NCBI GenBank assembly: GCA_905178155.1
Contig: CAJINV010000002.1
Coordinates: forward strand, 5,265,709 to 5,329,708
DNA length: 64,000 nucleotides
Direction: 5' to 3'
Source of the DNA: Amoebophrya sp. A120
Taxonomy: Eukaryota; Sar; Dinophyceae; Syndiniales; Amoebophryaceae
Of the stretch, positions 22,598-33,548 are shown piece by piece. The position numbers and the translations under genes were made by a program. The notes beneath the pieces were generated by a model. That model had not been told where the DNA came from. It searched no databases and saw nothing but the letters and a program-made list of their open reading frames with translations. Numbering within the stretch: position 1 is the stretch's first letter; every line of letters starts with the position of its first letter.

Positions 22598-23995
22598 ATG
22601 TCAGATTGGGACACGGACGAGATCGCGCGTCTGCGTTCCGAGGGGCACTTCTCCGTTTACGCCACTTTGTGGCCGGAGGAACAGTTTGCGGTCCGGACCG
22701 CACTAATGTACGGCTGGAAGATGATCACCGAGGACTACTTGCCCAACGGAAAATACTCTTCCGAGCAGATTCTGAAGCAGCAATTCAGTTACGGGGAGGA
22801 ACATTTGGAAGCCATGTTCCAAATCTACCACGAGATTACCTTCGGGAAGCCGAACGCGTGGGAGAAATTCGTGACAGAGTCGGACAAGATGACGGATGCG
22901 GACTCGGAAAGAGAGGAGAACGTAGAGGCAATCAACGTTATGCTGGAAGAAATGGAACAGGAAAAAAATCAGCGCCGGGGGAATTACAATCCTGATGGCG
23001 GGGAGGCACATGCATCAAGAAGAAACCAAGCCGCGGCTGCCTCCACGACGGCCGGGCGGGAAAGAGTTCCTAGGTCGAGAAGAAGTGGTAAAGAAAACCC
23101 CCGCGGGGCTGTCTTGGAGCACGTTCCCTTCGGGGGTGACACAAATGTTGTAGCTAATGACGATTTTACACTGCCGGAGACAACAAGTCGGGCACCCGGG
23201 CAGGAGACAGACGTCGCGACTGAAAAGCAAAAGCACAGAAGGGATGAAAAGAAGGAGAAGAAGTCAAAGAGCGAAAAGCACCGAACGAAGGAAGGACGAG
23301 AGGCAGGTTATGGTGAGAGAGAACAAGCAAGGGAGCATATCGCAGAGACATCTTCAATGAGGCGGACACTTGACGTGGACGACAGAAACGACGAGAGACG
23401 CGCACCGGCGCGGAGAAGATCTGAGGATCCTCGGGAGATGAACAAGAATCTCGTTCCGGCCACCATGCCTGCAGCTCCGGGACAAGAAAATCATGATCTC
23501 CGCCCTCAAGAAGATCTTGATCTAGCACACAACGGTGAAGATGATAGTCGACAAAATCAAAAGTCTGAAGTGGATAGCACCTCCTCTCCGATGAAACGGA
23601 AGTTGAAGAAGGAGAAAAAAGATAAAAAATCCAAGAAAGACAAGAAATACGAGCGAAGGCGAAAGGACGAAGACGACGAGGAAGTCCACGGCAACCGGCA
23701 TGCTGGACCGGAAAGTGACCGCACAAGCAGGGCCAGGAACGATCACGATGCTTTGGAATCAAAGAAGAAGATGAAAAAAGAAAAGAAAACCCGCGCGACT
23801 TCATGCGAGCGGTGTGAGGTTGACCACTTTTCGGATGAGGGGCCTAGCGCTTCTACTGCTCCGCAGGTTCATCTTCGGGAACCAACAAATAGGGCGGGAA
23901 AGAACGTGTTAAGCAGAGACAAATCCAAGAGCACGATGCGCCGGGTTTCCGTGGAGTCCTCCGAGAGGTCTCTTGGGTCGGTTGGGGGAGGATGA
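22598..23995 (+). CDS. G8: 465-aa protein, compact N-terminus and Lys/Arg/Glu-rich tail
   Basis: Single exon from 22598 (MSDWDTDEIARLRSEG) to a TGA after GSVGGG. Residues 1-130 look folded (PEEQFAVRTALMYGWKMI, EEHLEAMFQIYHEITFGK); the rest is a disordered, highly charged tail with runs such as KKEKKDKKSKKDKK. It starts 184 bp downstream of G7 and shares the Lys/Ser/Arg tail style of G6 and G9. No introner interrupts it. No domain recognised; a nuclear location is inferred from composition only. Confidence 0.75.
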   Translation: MSDWDTDEIARLRSEGHFSVYATLWPEEQFAVRTALMYGWKMITEDYLPNGKYSSEQILKQQFSYGEEHLEAMFQIYHEITFGKPNAWEKFVTESDKMTDADSEREENVEAINVMLEEMEQEKNQRRGNYNPDGGEAHASRRNQAAAASTTAGRERVPRSRRSGKENPRGAVLEHVPFGGDTNVVANDDFTLPETTSRAPGQETDVATEKQKHRRDEKKEKKSKSEKHRTKEGREAGYGEREQAREHIAETSSMRRTLDVDDRNDERRAPARRRSEDPREMNKNLVPATMPAAPGQENHDLRPQEDLDLAHNGEDDSRQNQKSEVDSTSSPMKRKLKKEKKDKKSKKDKKYERRRKDEDDEEVHGNRHAGPESDRTSRARNDHDALESKKKMKKEKKTRATSCERCEVDHFSDEGPSASTAPQVHLREPTNRAGKNVLSRDKSKSTMRRVSVESSERSLGSVGGG

Positions 23996-24230
23996 ACAGG
24001 GGGGAGGTTTGGGTTTGAGGACTGTGCATCTACCTAGAAGAACAAGAATTGCGAGAGCCACAGCTACTGCTTTTACTGCAGGTCTCGGGTACATTGCATT
24101 CACCGGTCGTGTCCTGTGAATTTGACAATACATGTACAAAAGTAGACGCTCACCGCAGATCACGTAAGATGAATAGGCAATTTATATGCGTCGCGTAGCG
24201 ATTATATCAGTTCACATGATCAAGCAAGAG
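23996..24230. other. 3' flank of G8
   Basis: Short spacer with no gene or repeat recognised; base composition rises in GC toward the island that follows. Confidence 0.4.
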
Positions 24231-24243
24231 GGCTGCACACTCC

Positions 24244-24268
24244 GACACCGGGCTGGCTGCCCGGTGTC
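24244..24268. repeat. Perfect 10-bp stem, 5-nt loop
   Basis: GACACCGGGC, loop TGGCT, GCCCGGTGTC. A second stem with a TTCG loop (GACCAGC-TTCG-GCTGGGTC, imperfect) follows immediately, like a folded RNA. Confidence 0.85.
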
Positions 24269-25291
24269 GACCAGCTTCGGCTGGGTCTCTGTCCTTTTTC
24301 CAGAAATACCGCATTGTCTTGGCTCGCCTAGATTTTGCGTTTTTTCGTCTCTTCGGTTCTCGGAGAGTGGATATTTGACGGAGGAGTGTCTCGATGAGAA
24401 AGCGAGGCGTACTTGTGCGCCTCAGGCCTTCGCTCTGGTTCTGCTTCGCAGTTCCGCCTTGTCGTTTCCGGCGCTGCCGATCCTTAGCGTGGATCAATGC
24501 AGTGTGCGGCAAGCAAAGAGCTCCGGTGGTCCCGTTGCCATTGAGCTGCCCAAGCCATGGGCAGGTCAGAACAGACGGCGTGCGCCTTGCCGTGTGCACG
24601 TAGCTCGGCCCTACCGCCGAGCGCCAGGGCATTATCCTGACAGGGGGTGATGTCCCGGTGGGAAGGAAGTTGTTGTGCAGCTCTCACAGTGCGGAGAGAG
24701 AGTTCGCGTTCTTCGACTACCCTCCAGGCTATCTCCGTTCAGTGGTACACACACGTCGATGACGCGCTCTCGGTTCTCGCGAGCACCACTGGCCGGGGAG
24801 TGGAGAACCCGACTGCCCACGATGTGGGTGTAGCAGAGGTTCTTCACGCCGTTAGGGGCACAGGCCCGGCGTTATCTTGGCCTATTGGCCAGGCCCGCTA
24901 TCGGCAAGACACATCGGAAAACAGCGCAGCTTCGTCTGCGGCCTGCCGCTCTGTGTGTCGCGGGCGCTTCGCGATTCTGCTTGTCGATGCACGCCGCGAT
25001 GCGGCAGACATGCAGTAGCAAGGCGCTCGTCTGTCGTAAATGGATTCGCGCGAGCGGGGGCGCCGCGGTCCATTACGATGGGAAGGCCTCACTGAAGGCT
25101 GTGAAATAGCCACTGGTATCCTACTAGGGCGATGCCCGCAAGGTCCCTGTCACAGGGGTCCGGGGCCAGTGTAGCGGCAACCTACCGCAGCCGGCAAAAG
25201 ATCGCGCCGACGGTCATAAGCCGGGGCTAAGTACAGACAGACACACAGGAACACGAGGCAAAAAACAAGGCACCCCCGCGCCATGTATTTA

Positions 25292-25312
25292 GCCCCTGCC
25301 AATGGCAGGGGC
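25292..25312. repeat. Perfect 9-bp stem with AAT loop
   Basis: GCCCCTGCC, loop AAT, GGCAGGGGC. Directly followed by a second hairpin GCCC-GAT-GGGC at 25314-25324. Confidence 0.9.
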
Positions 25313-25384
25313 CGCCCGATGGGCCGCATCACATACACACTACGATCTGACTACAAATAGAGTCACCGAAACGAAACGCAATGG

Positions 25385-25409
25385 TCTGCGTGCCCGATGG
25401 GCACGCAGA
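25385..25409. repeat. Perfect 11-bp stem with GAT loop
   Basis: TCTGCGTGCCC, loop GAT, then GGGCACGCAGA, the exact reverse complement. It is the longest of a series of GAT/AAT-looped hairpins in the island. Confidence 0.9.
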
Positions 25410-26530
25410 TATATTAAGTACCAGGGCCAGCCCTCACACCACACCGCCCAGCACCCTGGACGCGCAACCCCACAGCCCCGCAGGCGCGGCGGTTTGTAGC
25501 AGTGGGTCGCATGCCTGGGGCGCAGGTTATTGCTGGTGTGTGCCTTCGCCTGCGCGTGTGACTTCGATGACGTCGCCTGCGGGTGCTGGGGTGGGGTTGG
25601 GCGTCCGCGACGTCGTTGTTGCTGCTCTTCGGAGCTCGTGACGCCTTCGTTGCAGCTTCCACATGGATGCTTGCTTACATCTTGCAGGGCATGTTGTAGG
25701 TAGCACTTCGTGTGGAAGTATCAGGTGTGCTGACACGGAAGGAGAGCTGAGGAGCGTGGCCTATCGGCTTCGCGACTCCGTCCTTCGCTCCTCGGCGTCG
25801 GTCCGCCGGTGTTGATTGCTTGAATGCAGTCGACGCAGTCGAGGGGTTCAGCGGTTGGTGTGGGGGCGAGAGGGAGCGCTGCATAGATGCTCTTTTGCTT
25901 CTGTGAACAGGTTCGTTCTTCTCCTGCTTCGGGGTCTCCCAGGAGATCCTGACTCATCCAACGGGCCTGGGGACGCTTTTGTGGCCTTTGCGAAATTTAA
26001 ACGAAACACAGCTACGACAGATAGCGTCTACTTACCGAGACGCGTGGTCGGTCGCGCAGTGCTTTGTGCTGCTTCCGCCACGAGAGGAGACCGCGGAACC
26101 CTCCCGGGCCTTACTTATTTAGTCACATTTGGGAGCACGCCCCCACTATCCTCACCCGGTTCCCGGGTTGTGTCGCGGGGATATGTCCCGGCACGATTCC
26201 ACAAGCCTCGCTACTTTGCTACGCCGCCCCGTGCGCCCTGCTCTCTGTCCCCGACAGTGCGGGCTGCCCCCTTTGTTTAGTCGCATTTGGGGAAGATATT
26301 CGGCGGTCCCAGTCGCGTCTCGCGGCTTGGGCCACCTCTATGTCCGGGGCATGGCTCTGTGGGGGTCGAGAGCCTGGCTTGCATGGCCTGCTACCCGTAG
26401 CTCGTTGTGCCGGCCGGGTTCTCTCTTGGCTGCCATTGTGACTGTCGCTCGAGGTCTTGCGACTATCACTGCGACGCGCTTCTGCACGTCATTCGCTTCC
26501 GTTGGTTGCGCGCGCGTTCACTCTATGGGT

Positions 26531-27021
26531 GAATTGCGCAGAGAAGGTGAAATTATATACGGAGAACTTTTTTCATCGATTTCCCATAGAATCTTTCTAG
26601 TGTTGATAAATGTGTTGAAAGTAGATGGCGCTCCAGACATAGGATTCATTCCACTTGGTTTTCAAACACGAAGTTGGCACCAGGGAGCCGTATGAGCAGT
26701 GAAAGTCATTTTATTCATGTATCGCGCGAACTGAAAATTGAAAATATATGAAACGCATTGTAAGTAATTTGCGCAAGATAAAGCACTAACCCATTCATAT
26801 TGTATCGAATAGAAGCCAGACCCAGAAGAACATATGAAAAACACGATTGCCGCAGGAGCGCACGCAGTTTTCCTGACTGCAAGATACGTCGTCGGTTCAA
26901 AAGTTGAAGTAAAATTAGTAAAGATTAAGCTCCTCCTGCGAGCGCACAACTGATTTTCCGCAAGAGCCGTTTCTCTGTTACTCTTCTTCCAGCGAACGTG
27001 AATCAATAGAGGAAAATCAAA
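26531..27021. other. Spacer upstream of G9
   Basis: AT-richer sequence returns here. Only short ORFs without protein character are present; nothing recognisable. Confidence 0.4.
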
Positions 27022-29652
27022 ATGCCAAGTTCCTCCTCGCTCACCGGGCGGGGATGTCCGTCTGCGAGTAGCAGCACTAGTAGCAAACCCGTACTACTTC
27101 GAGTTCCAGAACCAGAAAGACCAAAAAGACGAAGAAATACGGACGAGCAGGCGGCCGTGCGGTATGCAGATCCTAATAGCACATCATCACCACGAAGTGC
27201 ACTCTCATCGTCAGAGACCCGGTCGCAGCGCAGGAACGAACCACGGAAACATGGCAAGAACGAAAAGAAAGAGCGAAAGCGGAAGGAGGAGCGAGAGTCG
27301 AATCGGAATAAAGAGCGCTACGAAAACCGCGGGAATTTTTATGATGTTGAAGAAAGAGAGGTCGGTCGCGTTCGCAAATCACGGTCTAAAAAGCCTTCCA
27401 GTGTAGTGCTAAGTGGCAGTAGCGACGAAGGAGCGTGGTCAACTACAACACAGCCGGGCCGCAGCAATCATCGTGACGACAAAAAGAAAAAAAGCAAAAA
27501 AGAGCGGAAGCACGAACATGAAGACGCCCCGCAGCTGACAACTCGGCTGCCGACGACTGAACATAATTCGAGAAAAAGTCGAGCGGTGTCCTTTGACCTA
27601 CCCCTTACTTCTTCCAGTGGCAGTGACGATGGGGCGGGGAACAGCAGTGTCGAGCGTGATTTTCGGAAGCTCGAAGAGAACCTTGAGAAAAAGGCTGGTA
27701 GGTCACATCAACACAAAATTCGCCGCGGCCCTCGACACGGCAGTGACTCCCGTAGGGACGAGACGGACTACTGCAGGCCGCGAGAAAAGAAGGACAAGGA
27801 AATGAAAAAACATCGACATGGGAAAGAGACAAAGACCTCAGCGGGGCAAAAATCAAGAAGGCGAGAGGAGTATGTGGAGGACAGTTCTTTCACCTACCGC
27901 AGGAGAAGACGCCATGGACAGAGCGACGCGACCACGGACTCCATGCAGTCTGGTCAAGATCCGAATGCGTGCGGGAGCAATGTATAATTGTCGAGCTTGT
28001 TATTTGAATTTGATTGCGTGCCTTGCTACCGAGACCGACCCATCGTGATGGATAAATCGAAAGCACTGCCCATATGCATATGGTAATTCATTCTGCTTTC
28101 AAGGTATGTAGTCACTACTTGTCTCTCTTTTGAAACTGAAACAGAGGCTGACAAGTTGTAGTTGTTTGCGTTTCACCATTATCAGGAATTTGTTGAACAA
28201 AGGCAAGAGCGACGACGAAAGGAGCAGCCACTTCGCGGCTCTGCGATATTGAGCAGAGAGGGCGGCACAAATAGCCAGCGGAAACAAGCGAAAAGCTCTC
28301 GGCGAGTGCGATTTGTTGCCGATGAAGAAGGTGACGTTGACGAAGTAGTCGAAGTTCGATTATCTACTTCAGATATGATTAATCTTCCCGCACCGACTGT
28401 TCCAGAACGTGCACCGGGAAGATGTCTTCCGCCCGACGACACCAAGGTCGTGGAAACAGATGTAGGTCCGCTTCCGCTCGTTGGTAGGGAGCTGTCTTTC
28501 TCGTCATCCTCCAGTTCTTCCGGAGGTATTGTGGAGGGGGATGAAGAACAAGCCGATGAGAGAACGATGAGTCCTTTTCCCCGGCCTGGCACGGTGCAGC
28601 TTGTTGGCGTTTCACAAACGAGCAGCAACAGTGGTGGTAAAAACACCATCAGCACGAGCAACAAGAAGTCGCTCGTGGGAGCAGACCACGACTGCAATAG
28701 CATCGACACTAAGGATCATGCGCCCCCTACCCCTTCATCTGCAGCAAAGAAGGAAACTGGAAGTGTTAGAAATGCTGGCGCGACGAGATCTACAAACTCG
28801 GACTTGTTTGCTCCCGACGCGAAAGATACGACTCTTCCCGTCGTAACCAGCACAACGAGCACCAGGGCATCAGGCACTTCGGCGCTGTTTGATATTCACT
28901 CCGCATCTGGATCTGCACGCTCTTCCGCCAGAACGAGTCCGGTGGACGATCTTGAAAATGAACATCAGACTTTCATCACTGATACTGTTGACTGCGGTCC
29001 AAAGGAACAGAAAGAGGAAGTGCCAGACCAAACAGCGGCCTGGTATGCGGAGGAGGAAGGCGGAGCTGGTAGAGGTAATCGCGGCACAACTGCTGAATTG
29101 ACGATAAACATTGTGGAATGCGATCGAAGATTAGATGCCGGCGCGTCTTCAGCGATTTGTTGTACTTCAACGACATCGAAGCAGATCCACCAGGAACTAC
29201 AAGGCCTTCCTCAAATCACCTCGCTCCTGCCTGGTGCACGCCGGCCTTGGTGGGAGGAAGAAGGTGGAGAGCATCAGGGTGAAGAAGCTGCTGGTCGCGA
29301 CTCAGGAAACGACGCTGCCCGCAGAAGTAGTGCCAGCAGTTCAGAATCAGACACAGACACAGAAACATCGTCATCCTCGCTCTCCTCATCAGAGCAGCAT
29401 TCCTTTCATGACCCAGGAAGGGATCCCCTGGCGTCGCCTGCTGCGCTCTCGTCACATGGTGATCATGGGCGACGACACTCCAAGTCAGGTCAAAACCGTG
29501 CGGGCGGATCAAACCAGGTTGATGCGTCGTCCTCCTCCGCTAGAGCAGCACATGGTGGGCGAGCCATTTTTACCCGGAGACGGAGAAAGAGCCCACTCTG
29601 CGGCCGCTTACCCCATCCGGACATGCATCCTGGCGGCTTTGCGCCAATTTGA
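27022..29652 (+). CDS. G9: 816-aa charged low-complexity protein, possible PP1 docking site
   Basis: Exons 27022-27981 and 28162-29652 make 817 codons. The intron 27982-28161 is canonical (GTATAA...TTGTAG); the first ORF stops right after the donor and the second opens right after the acceptor in the same phase. The N-terminal half is rich in Lys, Arg, Glu and Ser (KKEKKERKRKEERE). Exon 2 carries RRVRFVADEE, which fits the RVxF motif used to bind protein phosphatase 1, inside a disordered region. The C-terminal end (RRRRKSPLCGRL) runs into GC-rich DNA like that of the 24-26 kb island, so the natural end may have been replaced. No folded domain seen. Confidence 0.75.
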
Positions 29653-30952
29653 CGGGGTCGACCGCGCGAAGCAGGTCAGGTAGAGTGCCCCGGCCGGCGG
29701 TTTGGGTTCTGATCCCCTGCAATGCCCTGCAGCATGGCGGCGGTGTGTGTGGCGCAGCGACTGAGTAAGTAAGTACATAGGCAAGGCCCGGGCGGACCAC
29801 CGCGGGCGATCCTCATTCTCGAAAAAGCTATGAAAGCTATGCAAAAGAAAACAAGGAAAGGGCACGCCGAAGCGCGTCGCCGTCGCCCGTCACAGAATAA
29901 GTAGCGCTCCTCTTTGCTGCGTGCGCAAAATCTATCACTCCCCACGTTCCGTGGAGCTCATTCAATTCTACACGACTTGTGATCCTTTGCAAGGATCACA
30001 AGTCGTGTAGACGACCGGCGCACACGAAAGTTGCTTGCGCGTGGCATTGAATTGCTGCCGCCACGAGCACAGTTTTGCATCACCTGCGACGTTATTGATA
30101 AATGCATTCTCCACTTCTGTTCGCGTTCCTCTTGGTTTGCAACTGCAACGAAGAACATCTTTTTTTCGAACGCGTCCGAGAGATGAATTGTTTTTTCGAC
30201 TCCACAAAAAATCGGTTGTTTCTTCTTGTGTACCAGAGAGGCGTGTTGTTGCGCACTAGAGAGCGGGGATTTTCGTTTTTGTTTATTCATTGTTTCTTGT
30301 CTGTGCATATGCATATGCTACCCCACAGCCACAAGATTACAGAGGAGACGACCAGCAAGAGAGCGGATGATGGATATCCCGGCGGTTAGTCTTTCTTTCT
30401 TTGCTGCTTACATAAATAAAAACCGAGTCACGAGACAAAAGTAGCGGGCGATATCGTCCTTTCACAGTGTAGAATTGCAGCGAATCTGTGTGTACTATCT
30501 GAGCTTTGACTCTCCACCGTATCAGCACAGCAATTCCGTTGAATTCTCACTTGAGTTGCAGCAACAAACCGTCACTGCGGCTTGCATGACTTCACGCATC
30601 CCCTAGAAAATAACACCCACATCACTTACTATTGCACCCCTCAAGAAAGTACAATTCAGACCAAACGTTGAGTTGGAAACCGCAAAGAGCGTCAGAGGAA
30701 TCAAATACTTAACAAGTCGAAGAAATCTGCATCACCAAATAAAACTTCTAGCAAGCACGAGAGTAGTATTTAGAAGTTGTCACTAGAAGTCCGAAGTGTC
30801 GCTTCATTACGGCACCGTCTGCTTCGCTACAAAGAATCGAAAAGGAACAAGCTCCGAGTCTTGTTTCTGTCCGCGACAAACGCAAACCGAAAAATATACC
30901 GTTTTCTGTCGTTCGGAAAAAAGTTCTGCAGAACGCAAAAAAAAAAAACACA
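29653..30952. other. Spacer between G9 and G10, with palindrome
   Basis: 29653-29960 is GC-rich, like the 24-26 kb island. The perfect palindrome at 29968-30010 follows. From 30100 to 30950 the sequence is ordinary and mixed, with no gene recognised. Confidence 0.5.
29968..30010. repeat. Perfect 20-bp inverted repeat, 3-nt loop
   Basis: Arms 29968-29987 (CTACACGACTTGTGATCCTT) and 29991-30010 are exact reverse complements around a TGC loop. It lies at the edge of a GC-rich patch. It could be a hairpin terminator, a structured RNA or a mobile-element end. Confidence 0.95.
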
Positions 30953-33548
30953 ATGGGTTGCGGTGCGAGCACTGTTGCGGGCGCGCAGGTCATCGAACCC
31001 TCGGCAAACCCGGTCTTGTTAAAGCCGGATCATAATGCGGGAGAGACGAAGAATCAAGGTAATTTATTACTACAGTAGGCACTTCAGATAGAAAACATAT
31101 GTTTTTTCCACGGCCCAATTTTCTTGATGATGTTCTTTTCGTAATTGTATTCGTTATCGTTTTCTTCAAGTACGTTTTCTGCCTTTCTCTCTGCCTTGAT
31201 GCACACTCATTGCCATTGTCCTTCAGATCATACCGCCGAGCAAGAAGTGTCCAAGCCGACTGTGGCCGCACCCGCCGTGCTGGAAATGAACGCCATATGG
31301 CACTCTCAAATGTTACATGGGTCGCCGTTATAGGACTTGACTTGTCATGCAAACATACTATCTCTATCACCCATAGTACCCTCGCCCTGCTGCGAGACGA
31401 GCAAAAAGCTTTCTCCTTTCACGTTTGCTACAACTCTTGCAAAAAAACGAGGGCAGTCAATGGAACGCTTGAGAACGCCATACGCTACCAGTGAGCCGAC
31501 CACGATCCAGCAGGAGAGCAATTCGAACAACGAGGAGAGTTATCCTAGATGAACTCTGTGTTGTTCACCATCATGATGATGTTCACCCTCAATTTCTGAT
31601 GCAAGTACAGGTAAAAAAAAAGACAAAATCAAAAGCTAGATCAAGTCTAATATGCATTTCACGCATGACAACCTGAGGGTCGTCCTCGTCGTGATGGTGA
31701 ACAAGAAAATCTGTCAGGATACGCGTGGCCGCAACACCGAGCAGGATCAGGACTCCAACGAGCGGTCCCTGTCGTTGGGCATCAACCAGGTGCAGCAGGC
31801 GTTAGAAGTAGTACAGGCTCCGGAGCAAGCCGTGACGTCTGCCGTCGAGGCCGCGGTGGCGGTGGCTGAGGCGTGTGTGGTATCAACTGTAAAAATGTCT
31901 GGGTCTGGAAGAATTCATGTTTGTCATGCTTGTCTTGCATGACTCTTAAATCTGTCATGCACGTTACCCAAGAGCTGCGTTTTTCTGTGATGCAGAAGCG
32001 CAGTTTGTCATGCAGAATAGGCAACACCTAGGAGCTCAGAAACTTGCCATGCTGAGCCAGCATTTGTAGCCTCATCATGAGACGCTACCCAGCATCACAA
32101 GTTCCAAGACCCAGACATTTTTGCATTTGATATGTGGAGGAGGAGACCCTGGTTGCAGCGGCCCTGGAAGCGGAGGCGGTGGTCGAGGAGAAGGTGGAGG
32201 AGGCAGTCGTGGTCGAGGAGGAGGAGCCGAAGAAAGTGGAATCTGCGCAGGAAGACATCATCCATGAACAGGCGGCCGAGGAGGTGGCGCAAGAAGAAAA
32301 GCCGGTGGTGGTCGAAGAGATGATGAATGCAACACCGGTCGCTGTCGAGGAGGAGGAGTCGAAACCTATGCATTGCAAATTTATGGCTGGGTCACTTGCG
32401 ATGGTAATTCTGGAGCAGATAAAGAATCTGTGTTGCATAGCCAGCCTAAGAATCTGCTATTTTTGTCTACCGGAGCAGGCGAGGGCATCGCATTTTTCAT
32501 GTTGGTCAGGTATAATTGAGAAGTCTCCGTACTAGAACTTGGTATGCTCTTTGTGCAATGTGGATAAAAAATTCAAGCAGATTCGGGAACTGCATGACAC
32601 GCTCAAACTTCTGCAGTCTTCCAGAGAGACCGAGATGAGATATTTGCAAGGCATAATTCCGGTCGTGGTGGAGCAAGAGGCGGAGGCTGCTGTGGTCGAG
32701 TCATCTGAAGAGCCGGTGGCCGAGTCATCTGAAGAGCCAGTCCTGGTCGAGGCCTCCGAGGAACCAGTGGTCGAATCAAAGGAACCGGTGGTCGAATCCG
32801 ACCCGGTGGTCGAGTCCGCCGAACCAGTTATCCTCGAGTCCTCCGAAGAACCGGCCGCGGAGGGTGAAACCGAGGTCGTGCCCGCACTACCGCAAGAAAA
32901 AGCTGCTTGTGCTTCGCTGTGAACTTGCAATCATGCACAGAATGATCCCACAGCACACAAGTATACTTGTCTTGCTCCTGGAAAGGCAAGACCTTGGATC
33001 ATGTGTAACTGTGTTTTCTACCCTTGCTGGGAAGCGCGCAAGGCTGAGTTTCTGTTTGTTTCATGTGTACAGAACAGACTTGTGATGCAGATCCTGCAAA
33101 ATCACCACAATGAAGCAGTTTTTTCTTGGGATATCCCACTGTCGTGGAGGAAACCGAGGTGCCCGCCGTGGTGGAGGAGACCACCGAGGCGCCCGCTGTG
33201 GTGGACGCGGAGACCACCGAGGCGCCCGCTGCTGCGGTCCTGGAGGACCAGACCGAGGTGCCCGCTGCTACAGCCGTGGAGGAGCCCAGCACGAACGCGG
33301 TCGTCGAGACAACTGCGGAGGAAGAAGTCGCGGCTGTGGAGGAGGAGGTCGCGGCTGTGGAGGCCCCAGTGGTGGTCGAGGAAAGCGCTGCGGCGGTGGT
33401 GGTCGAGGAAAGTCCTGCGGCGGTGGTGGCCGAGGAGGAGACCACACAGGAGCAGGTCGACGCGGCTGTGGAAGTGGAGGAAGCGGAGACCGCGGCCCCC
33501 GAGGAAGCGGAAGCCGCTCCGGCCGAGGAGGCGGGCGAGGAAGAGTAG
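30953..33548 (+). CDS. G10: Val/Glu/Pro-rich acidic protein with N-myristoylation start
   Basis: ATG 30953 gives MGCGAST, a classic N-myristoyl site (Gly2, small residue at 6) with Cys3 available for palmitoylation, so membrane anchoring is likely. Exon 1 ends at 31058; 31059-31226 is canonical GT-AG. Further pieces: 31227-31295, about 31488-31538, about 31718-31880, 32138-32366, 32661-32887 and about 33136-33548. The mature protein is mostly repeats of the type VVEETTEAPAVV / VVESSEEPVAES. In alveolates, Val/Glu/Pro-rich repeats and acylated N-termini occur in inner-membrane-complex proteins, but no alveolin core motif is visible, so that link is only a suggestion. The intron near 31539-31717 is not resolved. 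Confidence 0.75.
31296..31482 (+). mobile_element. Introner element, singleton type, TSD CGCCA/CGCTA
   Basis: 187 bp. The left end TATGGCACTCTCAAATGTTA pairs imperfectly with the right end, whose complement is TATGGCGTTCTCAAGCGTTC. The 5-bp flanks differ at one base. Excision joins ATG AAC GCC A to CC AGT GAG in G10. Confidence 0.75.
31881..32132 (+). mobile_element. Introner element, IE-1 subtype 2, TSD TGTGG
   Basis: 252 bp. TGTGG lies at 31876-31880 and 32133-32137. Interior is the reverse complement of the copies at 42846 and 47128. Excision joins GCG TGT GTG G to AG GAG GAG in G10. Confidence 0.92.
32367..32655 (+). mobile_element. Introner element, divergent, TSD AAACC/ATTCC
   Basis: 289 bp. 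It starts TATGCATTGCAAATTTATGG and ends ATTTGCAAGGCATA, resembling IE-1 outermost bases with a degraded GGCTGGGTC core. Three of five flank bases match. Excision yields TCG AAA CCG GTC GTG, keeping G10 open. Confidence 0.7.
32888..33135 (+). mobile_element. Introner element, family IE-5, degraded flanks
   Basis: About 248 bp. It begins TACCGCAAGAAAAAGCTGC and ends CAGTTTTTTCTTGGGATA. Flanks are not clearly duplicated. The frame is kept if GCA C joins CC ACT GTC. It shares its interior (GTGATGCAGATC, CAAAATCA) with the copy at 59337. Confidence 0.7.

Larger units (their letters stand above)
24231..26530. other. GC-rich hairpin-dense island without recognisable genes
   Basis: About 2.3 kb unlike its surroundings in composition. 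No ORF here has codon or protein character I trust. It is full of short perfect stem-loops, often closed by a 3-nt loop GAT, AAT or TCA: 24244-24268 (10-bp stem), 24993-25005, 25127-25137, 25145-25157, 25292-25312 (9-bp stem), 25314-25324 and 25385-25409 (11-bp stem). TTTAGTCACATTTGGG at about 26119 recurs with one change at about 26278. It could be a structured non-coding RNA locus, a decayed mobile element or inserted organellar-type DNA. None could be shown. Confidence 0.6.

Noticed and set aside
24647-26695. ORFs in the 24-26 kb island as genes (up to 188 codons)
   Set aside because: Open frames exist on both strands because of high GC. Residue composition is dominated by Arg, Ala, Cys and Ser with no domain, and the hairpins run through them.
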